Assembly (NCBI GenBank): GCA_036346275.1
Contig: CM070730.1
Coordinates: 46,670,918-46,734,917 of the forward strand
Direction: 5' to 3'
Source: Otatea glauca
Lineage: Eukaryota; Streptophyta; Magnoliopsida; Poales; Poaceae
DNA: 64,000 nt
Shown here: in pieces, positions 35,006 to 47,578 of the stretch
Layout: each line of letters opens with the position of its first letter
How positions within the stretch are numbered: position 1 is the stretch's first letter
Made by a program: the position numbers and the translations under genes
The notes under the pieces: generated by a model
Seen by the model: the letters and a program-made list of their open reading frames with translations, nothing else
Told to the model about the DNA's origin: nothing
Databases searched by the model: none

Positions 35006-35440
35006 TTTTCCCCCGCGGCGTCCTCATAGGCCGCAGGAGTGTCGCCATCAGGAGACTCCTTTTCCTCCTAACGCCGAGAGTACTAGTCATAGGGATAGTA
35101 ATAGTCCGTGAGTAGACTAGATAATGGTCAGAAAATGAGTAGGGTTAGAGAAGGCTTTTGTTTTCCCCTTTTATGTAGATGTTGTCGACAATAATGTTAT
35201 GTTTTGTTGTGAATATTATGAGTGAAATAAAGTTTTCGTTTAAAATTGTTTTGTGTGCTTTTGGTTCCTACTCGTAAATATTTAACTGTCAGTTAATATT
35301 TTTACGATGTTGTGATCCTTAAAAATAATAATCAACTCATGAATAACAATATTGAAGCATGCTCTTAAAACAAACGATAACAATTAGAATTAAAAATTAA
35401 ATTAGATCTTATCTGTTAATTCGTTGCAATCTTGTTCCAG

Positions 35441-36700
35441 ATGCCTGTCACTAGGTCATTGAATGAGATTTTGGGGAGTGAGGAAACCCCGAAAACTCAT
35501 CCTCAGCGAGTGACTTTGGCCACTCCAGCCCAGCCTAATCCAGTTCATCCGATGGCAGCCTCAGGATCTTCATCGCGACGTCCAAGCCGTCGAGATTCTC
35601 CGCACCCGCAAGTCCAAGAAGAAGTTCCAAAAGGCCAATTGCGAGGTCCACTAACCATGGCTCAAGTACTTGCAACGATAGAGCAGGGTCGCCAGACGAA
35701 TACCCTGTTGTTCCAACAGTTGGTCCAGAACACAACCAACCTTGGTGCTGCAAGTGCTAGGCCTGGATTTGGTGAAGCATCCCATCAGTCTAGGTTGGGA
35801 GAATTCTTGAAGACCCGGCCTCCGACCTTTTCTTCTTCATGACATCCCCTGGACGCTGATGATTGGTTACAATCCATTGGAAGCAAACTGACCATTGCTC
35901 AATGCAATGATCATGAGAAGGTTCTCAGATGCATCGCATCAACCTGTGGAGCCACCGCAGCTTGGTGCGAAAATTTTCGTCGTAAGGCCCCAAGGTCGAA
36001 ATTACTTGGGACGCTTCAAGGAAGCCTTCCAGAAGACGCATATTCCATCGAGCTTGGTGAATTTAAAGAGGCGGGAATTCCTTGAGTTACGTCAAGGAAA
36101 TATGTCTGTGATGGAGTATCTTCATCATTTTAATTATCATGCTCGATATGCGTCGTCAGAAGTTAATTCAGAAGCCAGAAGAATCGAGCATTTCCAGGAT
36201 AATCTAAACAATGAAGTCAAGCATCTTCTGGCCATTCACGACTTTCATGACTTTCAAACGCTCGTGGACAAGGCTATAATAGCCGAGCATAGTTCACGGG
36301 ATGTGATGGAGAGTCGTAAGAGGAAGTGGATGGCGCGGAAAGCCGCCAGTCGGAATTTGTCGAGGCCGCACGTTGGTTAGCCGACCAATGTTCGACCTCC
36401 TCCGCCTCGTCAGCAGCAGCAGAGGCGTCAAGTTCAGGTATCTCGGCCCCAGCAGCCTTCTGTTCATCCCTCGAGTAGCAATGAAGGAAGATCTGCTGGA
36501 GTTCAAGGTCAAGCAGCTGGTGTGACCTGTTATTATTGTAAAGAGCGTGGGCATTATGCAAATGCCTACCCTAAAAGAGGTCAAGCTTCAGGTCAGCAGT
36601 CGTCGCATGGAGTCCTTCAGAGACCCCCAGGCCGACCTCAAGGACCTGGAAGTTCTCAAGTTTCTGGGCCGTCAGCAGCTCCTAATCGCGGTGCGAATAG
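35441..36700 (+). pseudogene. gag: gag of element E (capsid and zinc knuckle)
   Basis: Starts at 35441 (MPVTRS), matching the gag starts of B and C. The N-terminal part is Pro/Ser-rich; the capsid part begins with KTRPPTFSS (about 35810) and is cut there by TGA at 35840-35842. It continues past a frame change (DDWLQSI near 35860) in another frame to about 36380, where TAG intervenes. The zinc knuckle at about 36528-36573 (CYYCKERGHYANAY) has Tyr in place of its last Cys. Gag would bind the element RNA and form particles; this copy cannot. Confidence 0.83.
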
Positions 36701-39700
36701 CGGTCGTCTCCATCATGTGATCGCCGAAGAAGCAAGCGAAGCACCGGATGTGGTACTGGGTATGTTTCCTGTGCACTTAGTACCTACTTTGGTATTGTTT
36801 GATTCTGGAGCATCGCACTCATTTATTTCTTAGAATTTTGCCGATCAAAATGACTTAGAAATTGATCTCCTGTCTACCAAAATGATAATCTATTCCCCTG
36901 GATCAGTCATGAATTCAATTAAGTTTTGTCCTAAGGTTAGCATTGAAATAAGTGGAGTAATGTTTCATGCTGACCTTATCCTTATAGAAACTTCAGGGTT
37001 AGAAGTAATTCTTGGTATGGATTGGTTGTCTAAGTACAAAGGATGCATAGATTGTGCCAATCGATCCATTTCTTTGGTTAGCCCTGAAGGAATTCCAGTT
37101 CATTTCTCTTCCATTCAAAGTTCTTTAAATTCTCAAGCTTCCCTTTGTTCAGCCATAGCAAAAGATCTTAGCCAGATTCCAATTGTCTCCGAGTTTCCCG
37201 ATGTTTTCCCAGATGAATTGCCAGGCCTGCCTCCAGATAGGGATATGGAGTTTGTCATAAACCTTGTTCCTGGAACACCGCCAATATCAAAGCATCCTTA
37301 TCGTATGCCCCCAGATGAGTTAGACGAACTAAAGAATCAAATTCAAGAGCAATTAAGAAAAGGCTTTATTCGACCTAGCTCTTCCCCTTGGGGTAGTCCA
37401 GTTATTTTTGTGCCTAAAAAGGATGGTGGAATACGCATGTGCGTGGACTATCGTGCATTGAATGATGTCACAATTAAGAATAAATATCCTTTGCCTCATA
37501 TTGATGATCTGTTCGATCAATTGACCGGTGCTCAAATCTTTTCAAAAATTGATTTAAGACATGGGTACTATCAATTGAAAATCAGACCAGAAGATTTCCT
37601 AAGACTGCTTTTACCACTCGTTACAAATTATATGAATATACCGTAATGTCTTTCGGACTTACAAATGCTCCTGCTAATTTCATGTGCCTCATGAATAAAG
37701 TTTTCAAGGAGTATTTAGATAAGTTCGTAGTGGTATTCATTGATGACATTCTCATCTATTCCAAATCCGAAGAAGATCATTAGCAGCATTTGCGTATGGT
37801 GCTCGAGAAGCTTCGAGAGCATAAACTTTATGCCAAATTTGAGAAATGCTAGTTCTGGCTAAAAGAAGTCGCTTTTCTCGGGCATATCCTATCTGAAAGT
37901 GGTATCTCAGTTGATCCCAGTAAAGTCAAAGCTGTTCTAGACTAGAAGCTCCTCAGTCTGTTCCGAAAGTTCGAAGTTTTCTCGGTCTAGCGGGATATTA
38001 TCGCCACTTTATCGAGAATTTCTCTAAAATCGCTCGTCCCTTGACCCAGCTTCTCAAGAAAGAAAAGAAGTTTTAGTGGACACCTGAATGCGAAGAAAGT
38101 TTTCAGGAATTAAAGAAAAGGTTAACAACAGCACCTGTGCTGGTGTTACCTGATGTCCATAAAAACTTTGATGTCTATTGTGATGAGTCCAAGAATGGGC
38201 TTAGCTGTGTGCTTATGCAAGAAAGAAAAGTCATAGCTTACGCTTCCCATCAGTTGCGACCCCATGAGCTCAATTATCTGACTCATGATCTGGAATTAGC
38301 TGCGATGGTGCACGCTCTGAAAATTTGGCGTCGTTACCTTGTTCGAAACAACTGAAGTGTTTTCACAGATCACAAGAGTTTGAAATATTTCTTTACCTAA
38401 CCTGATCTAAATCTAAGACAACGAAGATGGCTAGAGTTGATAAAAGATTACAACCTTAGCATTCAATACCATCCTGGTAAAGCCAAAGTCGTAGCAGATG
38501 CTCCGAGTCAAAAACTTCATTGTCTTTCTGTTTCATCTTTTACCAGTCAATCAGATATGGTAAAAGAATTCCAAAAGCTTAATTTGGGAATCATCGAAAA
38601 AGGTTATTTGGCCGCACTAGAGGTGCAACCAACCCTTAAGTCCCAAATTAAAGCCGCTCAACTCAAAGATGAAGCCATTATCAAAATCCGTGAAGAGTTG
38701 AAGCAAGGGAATGAATCAAAATTTCATGAAAGTTCAGATGAAGTGCTTATGTTCGAGAATCGAATCTATGTTCCTGATGATCCGGAATTGAAAGAGTTAA
38801 TCCTCAAAGAAGCCCATGAGTCTCCCCTCTCAATTCACCCTAGAAGTACAAAGATGTATCAAGACCTCCGACGGGAATATTGGTGGCCAGGTTTGAAAAA
38901 GGATATTGCAGCGTATGTCGCAATTTGCGATGTATGTCAGCGTGTCAAAGCCGAGCACCAACGTCCCGCTGGACTTCTACAACCTTTGAAGATTCCAGAG
39001 TGGAAGTGGGAAGAAGTTAGCATGGATTTCGTTACTGGTCTGCCAAGGACCAGGAAGGGGCATGATTCCATATGGGTAATTGTTGACCGATTAACTAAAG
39101 TGGCTCACTTTATTCCAGTCAAGACTACTCATTCTAGAGATAAGCTCGCCGAATTATATTTGGAGAATATTGTTCGTCTTCATGGCGTTCCGAAGACAAT
39201 TGTTTCTGACCGAGGTTCCCAGTTTACTTCTCGTTTCTTGGAAAGTTTGCACCGTCTTCTGGGTACTAAGATGAACTTCAGTACGGCTTATCATCCTCAG
39301 ACAGATGGACAAATGGAAAGAACCAATCAAATTTTGGAAGACATGTTAAGAGCCTGTGTGTTATCCTACGGCTCTAATTGGGAGAAAAGTTTGGCCTTCG
39401 TCAAATTCTCTTATAATAACAGTTTCCAATCTAGTCTTCAAATATCGCCTTTTGAAGAGCTGTATGGAAGGAAATGTCGAACCCCTCTTTTCTGGTCTGA
39501 AGTTTGAGAAAGGAAATTCTTCGGCCCAGATCTTATTCAAGAAGCTCAAGAGTAGGTAGATATGATGAGAAGCCGACTTAAAGAAGCTCAGTCTCGCCAG
39601 AAGAGTTACGCCGACAATCGTCATCGTGAACTCAGTTTTGAAGTTGGTGATCATGTCTATTTGAAAGTTTCGCCTCTCCGTGGAGTTCGTCGATTTCAAA

Positions 39701-40059
39701 TCCATGGAAAGTTGGCTCCTCGATTCATTGGACCGTATCAAATCATTGGAAAGATGGGTGAGATGGCATATCAGTTGGAATTGCCACCTCAACTATCTGA
39801 CGATCATAACGTCTTCCATGTATCTCAACTCAAGAAATGCCTTCGTGTTCCCTCCGACCTCGCCAATTTGGAAGGTATAGATCTTCAACTAGATCTATCT
39901 TATCGGGAGCATCCAATTCGTATTCTGGAAGAAGTAGAGCGCCAGACGAGGAACAAGACCAACAAGATGTTGAAAGTCCAATGGAGCAATCATACCGAAG
40001 ACGAAGCTACGTGGGAAAGAGAAGATCATCTTCGACAAGATTTCCCCGATTTCTTTTAA
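36701..40059 (+). pseudogene. pol: pol of element E: protease, RT, RNase H, integrase, chromodomain
   Basis: Protease with DSGAS (Asp at 36801-36803), then TAG near 36831; RT (about 37180-37900) with FIDD at 37736-37747; RNase H (38137-38500); integrase zinc domain (about 38830-38960) and core with SDRGSQF near 39208 and the Glu motif near 39312; chromodomain (about 39925-40040). One base is missing near 37600 before the RT palm end. Further stops fall near 37785, 37851, 38074, 38353 and 39553. One more base is lost near 37942, and the frame changes again near 39506 before the GPY/F module. The 356-residue stretch 38437-39507, mainly integrase, is still open. The TGA at 38353-38355 is shared with element A. 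Confidence 0.88.
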
Positions 40060-40089
40060 TCATCCCCAAATCTCGGGGACGAGATTTTT

Positions 40090-40103
40090 GTAAGGGGTAG
40101 ATT
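40090..40103 (+). other. Polypurine tract of element E
   Basis: GTAAGGGGTAGATT-like run directly before the TGTAACATCC start of the 3' LTR at 40104. Confidence 0.7.
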
Positions 40104-41098
40104 TGTAACATCCTCAAAATTAATAAAATAAATAAAAATGAGTTAAAAATCTTTTGTTTATTATTTCTGAAATTTCTGGATTTATTGGATATTCTTTTGG
40201 CTTTTCCTTAATAAAAGAAAGTGAATTAAAGAATATAGTAAAATGATAAAAGCAAAAAGTAAAAATGCCAAGTCAACAAAAATTTACCAAAGTCATAACA
40301 AAAATCTTAGGGCTCTCCACAGCCAGTTTAAGTCGGTAGAAGAGCTGGATTAATTAAAATAATATTTAATCAAAGCAAACCGTGTGAAAAGAAATCAGGG
40401 TAAATTGGTAAAAGAATTGTGTGGAATTCCGAGGAAGTTCTCCAGGATCAAGATTTTCACTCTGCTGAAACCAGCACAGTGCCAACATCTAGTAAAAATA
40501 TCAAAAATTTACTAATTAATTTTTTAATTTTAAAAATTCAAAAACAGTGAAGAAATAAATTGGAAAATAGTAATGTCAGAATTATTAAAAATTAAATATC
40601 AAGAAATAAAATATTAAATTATACATAAGGTTTAAAATACCATTTCAGACTCTCATAAAAAGTTGTACAAAATATGAACTTGATTTAAATTATAAATTAA
40701 ATGAAAAATAGATTTGACAGAACAGCAACAGCTGCATTGTCAGAATTATTTAAAATTCTACATGCATCATAAAATGGTGAACATTTTACAGGAGTCTCAT
40801 AATTTCCTTGCCAATGTAGGATAAAATATTTATGATTTTTCGAGCCGGTTTGACCGACGAATTCTCCGTTTCTATCCCGTTCTATCCTGAGCCTTCGCCT
40901 GACTTCTTTTTCTTGCCTCGCTAACTTGTGGGCCCGGCTTGTCAGTCAGCCAAGCCTGTTGACTCCCGCTGCCATCTGCCCCCCGCGTGTCAGCCCCTTT
41001 CCCGCTGGCTTTCTCCTCCCCTCTGCTCTCTCTCGTGCAGAGACGACTGCCTCGCCGATTCTTCTCGCGGTCGTGCCCAAACCGACCTCATCTCCCCG

Positions 41099-41105
41099 TA
41101 TAAAA
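41099..41105 (+). promoter_or_regulatory. TATA box of the element E LTR
   Basis: TATAAAA in the same CCCCG context as element A (2959-2965). Confidence 0.6.
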
Positions 41106-41997
41106 TACGTCGCCCATATCGCAGCCAACCCAGCCGTCGCCCTGCGCAACCATTCGTCGCCATTTTCACTCGTCTTTTCCAGCGCCGGCAAAAACCCGAA
41201 AAGGGGAAAACCGCCATTTCTCCACCATACTCAATCCTAGCCCAATGCATCTGAGCCGAAGCACCCTAGCACCTCCAGGAGCTCGCCTTCGCTGTCGGTT
41301 CTAGCTTCCCTGCTCCGATGAGTCACCGCGCCCCGTTTCTTCCTCCGCCGCCACCACGCACGGTGAGAGCTCCGCCCCTTCATCCATTCTTCAAGGTTTT
41401 TGATGAAATCGAACCGTTGAGGCATGCAGATGCTCGTAGAGGTACAGATGAACCTCGAGGATCGCTGCCGGTGCCTCGCCGCCACTCGGCCAAGGCCGCC
41501 GCTGCCCTCACACGGTGACGCACCGCTGCAGAGCACCTCAGGCCACCGCGTCGGTGCCATCGTGTGCGCGCTGACGCCCTGAACGTCAGGGTGGAATCCA
41601 TTCCGCCTCGGAGGGCCTCCTTCGCCATCAGTGAGCCTTGACCGCAGCCGCCGCCGCACCCCGCCGGTGGAACCCCCCTTCCCGGCCATCTCCGGTCGCC
41701 GCGCCACTGCCCACGTGTGCGCACGGGTCCATTGGTGCCTGCGGTGGAACCAGTTCCGCTGCCGCGGAGATAGTTCGCCGTTGACGAAGCTTCGAAAGTC
41801 GCGCCGATGCGGGACACCGCCAAGCGGCCCGAAATGTTAGCCTCGCCCCCGAGCCACCGCGCCATGTGGGCCTTCTGCCAATCAACCGCGTCGCGTCAGC
41901 GCCGTCTTTGCGCCACTAACATGCGGGCTCCTTTGTCGATCGCCTGACACGCCTCGTGGGCCACGCCATCTGGCTCGCGTGTCGCCTCGGCGGCAGA

Positions 41998-42050
41998 GCC
42001 GAAAATGGAAAGCGCACTTTCCCCGTGAAAGCGTACTTTCCATTTTCGGC
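41998..42050 (+). other. 53-base inverted repeat (RNA hairpin) in the E LTR
   Basis: A perfect 15-bp stem, GCCGAAAATGGAAAG against CTTTCCATTTTCGGC, encloses 23 bases that can pair further (CTTTC with GAAAG). It lies about 0.9 kb downstream of the TATA box, so it should be in the RNA. The G LTR has a matching structure at about 59693-59747 with different outer bases that still pair. Confidence 0.6.
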
Positions 42051-43641
42051 AGTTTTCTAATTTTCAGTTTTTTTTTCAAAACCTAGAGTATTCAAACTTG
42101 AATATCTTTTGATCTAACTGTCCAAATTTGATGAAATAAATTTCTATTTCATCTAAAATCATGTAGATTCAGAATATGCAAAAATATTTCAGAATTGAAT
42201 TTTATTTGAAATTTTGAATTCAAATTTAAAGAATGGGTTAGAAATATGTCATACATGAAGATTTTGCAAATTATTACCAAAATTTGTAAAATAAATTTTG
42301 TTAGATTCCTTGTAACCTCAGGAACCAGAATATGTAAATATAATTAGGGTTTGTTATAAGAAAAATTTAAGTTATTAAATATGTGGTAAAATGGTGCAAT
42401 AATGATAATCCAAACAAACTAAATCTTTAAGTTGCAAATAAGAACAAATAATTCTTGCAATCACCTCTAAATTATGAAGTTATTTTATTTGAATATTTCC
42501 ATCTAATTTCTTTTTGGCCCTATTGAAATTTGGTATTTGTTATGTGTTGCCATACGACGTGTAGAACCCGACAAACCCGGTGTATTCGACGATCAAGAGA
42601 TAGACGTCGAGGAAAGTCAACAAGGCAAGCAATCCCCTTTGATCATATTGAACCCAGTTTTATAAATGTTTTCATTAAATGATTTACTGCATACTTTATT
42701 TTATTAAAGTCTGCTATATTATAGAAACTGGTAGTTGTACCTGTAGTTTAATAGAACTCCCTTGATAAGTATGGATTTGTGAACCTTGAAAAACCCTAGA
42801 ATAACCTAGACATTATTTGATGTCAATATGGGTTACTTACACTTAGTGTTATGCTTAGCCATGCTTAAAGCAATGTAAAACTGTGACATGATTAAAAATG
42901 TTGGTTATGACATTTAAATGGGTATGACCATTTTTGTGGTTGGTATTTTGGTTGGAAAATGAAAATAAAACTATGGTTTAGATGCGAGCAATTATTGGCA
43001 ATAGCCGGGAGTGCATGTCTTTGCACGTAGTGTAGGGTAGAGATTATTGCCCGTGTCGGATTAAGGACCGAACTATGGGTTGTTTTCAGACCAAGAATTA
43101 TCATACAACCACAAGTTATTTAAAACTGGCTTTGCACTTGGAAGGCTGGAGTAGTACGAGCTGTTTCTTAAGGAATTGCTCGACGGGACGTCCACACCGA
43201 GGTGATCATGGAATAAACGTCTACCAATATAACGGTGTACGCCATACTGTGGGTAGTTCCATCATTTCTATGCTCGAGTTCTTACGCCACGAATGGGTTT
43301 ATCGTCACGCGCTTGGGGTGCAAAGTCGATTAAATAATGTAACAGTTATAACATAACTCTCTGTGGCACACCAAAGGAAGTGTGCAAATATCGATTGCTC
43401 AAAGAGTTAGTCATGTCTTGTGGGTAAAGCTGTATACCTCTGCAGAGTGTAAAACTAATCGATTAGCGCGCCCATGATAATGGACACTTGTAAAGTCATC
43501 ACATAGTTAGCAGTTTTGTTTATTTTCATAAAATGCGGTTTCTACCGTGTGTTGGTGAACTCTATTGTGTGTCAGTAGAACTGGTTTTGGTTATGATCAA
43601 TTTACCCAGATTCAAAATTTTTATTTATTCGCACGTACTTA

Positions 43642-43862
43642 GGCCCTGTTTGATGGCTCGGCTCCACCGATTCATGGATCCGTGGAGTGGTATTAGTAGC
43701 TCCACGCATCCGTGAATTTGGATGCGTGGGTATATTAAGAGTGTTTACGTAGGTCATATTATTTAATTTTAGACTAAAAAATAAACTTAATTCTATTTAT
43801 TTTAGCCTACAAGATTCAGATCTGACGTGGAGCAAGAATCTGGAGCTCTACCAAACAGGGCC
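43642..43862. mobile_element. Tourist-like MITE (PIF/Harbinger type), 221 bp
   Basis: Inverted ends GGCCCTGTTTG and CAAACAGGGCC, flanked by TTA on both sides (43639-43641 and 43863-43865), the target duplication of PIF/Harbinger elements. The inside is AT-rich with no open frame, so it must have been moved in trans. It sits in the element E LTR. Confidence 0.8.
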
Positions 43863-43961
43863 TTACTGTCATTTTAACTAACCTGCTTTTAAGCAAATTT
43901 TACTACAATTATTATTCTGTATTTACATTTCAAACTGGCTTTCTGCAAATTAACCTTAATA

Positions 43962-43966
43962 GCCTT
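43962..43966. repeat. Target site duplication of S2, left copy (GCCTT)
   Basis: GCCTT before the LTR start TGTCGGG; repeated at 47574-47578. Confidence 0.85.
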
Positions 43967-46900
43967 TGTCGGGACCCGAACCTGCAGATCCGGACCCTCT
44001 GTGTATTCTGTGCCAGTCCAGGATCACGCTAGCACACACAGTCATACAGGGTTGCACATCACAGACATTCACGAAGATATAAGAATAATTAGTGCAAACA
44101 TGTATATAAACCGAGTTGTACGACCTTATGGTCTCCTTACAGATAAGACAGCCACACAGGGCTTACATTATTCAGAGAAAAAGAAATAGCAGCGGAACAT
44201 AAACAAATGTCGTGGAAGCCTTCATCTTGCCACAAGCAACCGACTGGGCTTGCCCCCTAGTTGCTCGGGTCCTCAATGTACTCCTCCTCCCAAACTGGTG
44301 TAGTCTCATCCACTGATGTTGGGGTTGATAAGCAAGGTGGGATGAGTACACAAGGCACTCAACAAGTAATGCACAGGATGCAACGCTATTACTATATGCA
44401 AAGCTTATTCCAAAGGTTGAGCTTAAATGGTTCTTTTGCATCAACAGCATTTTTAAACCAGTATCTTATTTAAATTAAAGCAGTGGAATAGTTATAAGTA
44501 ATGCTAATTTCTTCAAATGGTTTTTCATCGAAGATTCTCGGCACACAGCCTTAACAGTTCATTTTTAACACTTGGCACACAGCCACCCCTTCCACGTTTT
44601 GTTAATGAAAATCTACCCCTTGACTGTAATCCCCGAGCAATGCTCAATACCGTGAGCACGGCTATTCGAAAAGTTTTGACACTCTGCAGAGGTTGTACAC
44701 TTTACCCACAAGATACAACCGCTCACCACACAGGTGATTGTCCGCAACAAAGCTTTTCAGGAACCTCTACCTTAACCAAAGAACCTCTCCGGTATTGCCT
44801 TCACTATCACTTCCCTCACACAGAGCCGAAGTATAGGACCGGCTAATCACCGTTGGATGGGCACCAAGCCGTAGCACAGGTACGCTCCCCCGTACAGATA
44901 CACCCCTGTGCACTGTCACCCCGAGGTATCAGAGGAAAGATATCAGAACCCTAATCAACTAGGTCTGTCCCATATCAGACATGTGGTTGTACGGGTGACT
45001 CAGATCAAAGGCTTGCAAGGTGAAGTCCTTAACTGACCAAGGCAAGACTTCCAACACTCAACAAATGGCACACGACCCATTGTGGCACGGACTCACAACA
45101 CTCATCAACCCTTTGCCACACGGGCCCACGGCACACGACCTCTTGCCACTTGCCTCAGTCTAAATCATTTCCCACCAGTTGATTATTGTGCAACACATGC
45201 GGCAATAACTCAACATCGATGCACGAACCACACAGTCATCAGTACTCAATCTCATCATGTGGCATCATCACACCACTTTTCAAAATACATTCAATATTCC
45301 ATTAGTCAATTTTGTAGCATTTTTCGAAAGATCATTCATGACTCGTTGCAAGGCTAAGCATCTACTCACGGCCTAGCCTCCCGTGTGGGCACAATATTAG
45401 CATCCAACTAATATAATCAAACTTAGGGTGACAATGATTTAGGGCATACAATTAATAATTCAAGGTGGCATAACAAAATGGGTTGATTAACTACATTATC
45501 CCAAATCAATTTAAATTCATTTTAAATAAATAAGCATGCATAGTTTCAAAGCATAAACTACATTTTAAAACCTGGGATTAAAATGATCAAAGCATCACTT
45601 GCCTTCAAAGAGTTGCTGGTCGTGTTCAAGCTTGGTCTTGAGCGACGAATTCTTCCTCGAAACTTTCCGCAAATTTGCGCTCACGCGAACAAACAAAATA
45701 TACAATAAAAATCTAATACAGAGGACTAAATGGCCTTAAAAATTCAAATAAAATTCATCATTAAATAGATCATAATTTTATGAATTTTTAGAAATTTGAA
45801 TCACCCAAATCCGAGTTAAAATGCAAAAGTTATAGTCATTTGAAGTTTGAATAAAATCAAAATACAGAAATTAAGAAATCCGATTTTCCCAATTATTTTT
45901 ATACTGAAAATTCGCATTTATGACGTCAGCATTGCATCATAATGACGTCAGCACATAAAAGAATTTGGCCAAAATATTTTTATATAAAACATATTTATGA
46001 CGTCAGCGATGACGTCAGGACGACACGTGGCGACCTCTAGTGCCGCCACGTTGCTTGATTCATGGGTCGGGTCCACGGTTCGGCTCGGTCCACCGTGGAT
46101 GGCAAAGATCGTGTCTTGCACCGGTGACGCAGCCGTGGCGTCGGCGAGGATGCGCACCAATCCCGCGCGACACGCGGCAAGATCGCACCGCCGCTCATCC
46201 GACGGTCGGATCACCTCGCGATTCGGCGACGCCGCGACTCCACGCCCCACGCATCACGCATCCAACGTGCGCCCGAACTCAACGGTCGGATCTGGTCTCA
46301 CCCTCGATCAACGCCACACGCGCCCGCACGTGATTCGATGGGGTGCGGCGTCATCTCCGTCAGACGCTCAAATTTGAGCGGCGACGGATCCGCGCCACCG
46401 ATCTACTCACACCGCCGTTCGATCTAAATCCAACGGCCCATCGTACCGAGCCGTTTATTATTCAACCGCCACGCGGCACAATCTCACGCGTTCACTAACG
46501 ATCCAACGGCTAAGACAAAAATATATCGCAGAAACTAGATCTAATCCAAGCCGTTCGCTCTAGATCTAACGATCAAGATCAACTAACATGTAAACCTTAG
46601 GGTTAATCCAGACCGTCCATAACAGATCTAACGGCACCGATACAAACTAAATGTAACCAGAGAAGGGCGATGTGGCATGATCCTTACCCCTCCTTGCAGA
46701 TCCGACGGTCAACGATGCTCGGAGTCCGGCGATGGCATGCGGCGGTGCAAGCTTGCCGGAGATGAGGAAGACGACGTAGTCGACGGCGTTTCGGTGGTTC
46801 CCCGGCGAGAAGATCTAGCGCATTCGACGCGGCTTGACACGGGCAGTGCACTGGTGACCTCGGCGACGGCGGGAATGGACCGACGGCGGCGGAGAATAGT

Positions 46901-47573
46901 GGCGGCGCAGAGGAACAACTACTGCGGGCTCTCTCGTGGTCTCTAGAGCGTCTCGACGCACGTGCGAGGAGTCAAAAGACGCAACGAAAGGAGCTCTGTC
47001 AGACGCGCTACTCGGTGCACTTTAAGGGGCCTCGACCTACGCGCTCTGAGCGCGAAACGAGCGGAAACGGTCGGCGGCATTAGCTCCGGTGATCTCGCGA
47101 AGACGATCGGCGTGGCCCTCTCCCGGCCGTTCGTGCGGCGATGATCGAAGGTGCGCGACGCGACGACGTGGCTCACTCACAGCATCCGATCGGATCGAAG
47201 CTCGGACCGGGCGGCGCTAGGGTTTTGCACCGTTGGGCGGCGACACGCACGCGAATGGGCTCGGCCCATTATCGCTCAATCGATTTTAAAATCATTTCAC
47301 ATTTGAAATAATTCTAGAAATTCAATTAAATCATTTGGAGCTTTTAAAATAGCAGAAAAATTCTAGAAAAATTCCAGAAATTACTTTGAGATATTTGGAA
47401 CTCAATTAAAATATTTGCAATAAAACTTTGCAAAAACTTTTCCATTATTCAATTGTTTTCAAGAAAATCCCTTTTTGAATAAATCCAAATAAATTTAAAT
47501 AAATTCCCAAAAAAAATTCACAAAAATAAAAATACTCCAAAATTTAAGTTAGAGCAAAAATTAGGGTGTTACA
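43967..47573 (-). repeat. Solo LTR S2 of the B family (3.6 kb)
   Basis: Plus-strand ends TGTCGGGACC and GGTGTTACA with perfect GCCTT duplications and no internal region. It aligns throughout with the element B 5' LTR and is more complete than either B LTR, so it gives the full-length family LTR as 3607 bp. MSA-like motifs lie at 46429-46438, 46502-46511 and (9 of 10) 46627-46636. Antisense open frames at 45997-46377 and 46677-46946 are not called as genes. Confidence 0.88.
45898..46029 (-). promoter_or_regulatory. LTR promoter of S2: G-box, four TGACGTCA sites, TATA box
   Basis: CACGTG at 46024-46029, TGACGTCA at 46010-46017, 45998-46005, 45943-45950 and 45921-45928, then TATAAA on the minus strand at 45903-45898. 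This copy has four palindromes against three in the B LTRs. As a solo LTR it could act as a promoter firing leftward into the E LTR. Confidence 0.6.
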
Positions 47574-47578
47574 GCCTT
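47574..47578. repeat. Target site duplication of S2, right copy (GCCTT)
   Basis: Matches 43962-43966. Element E LTR sequence resumes after it and runs to 47989. Confidence 0.85.
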
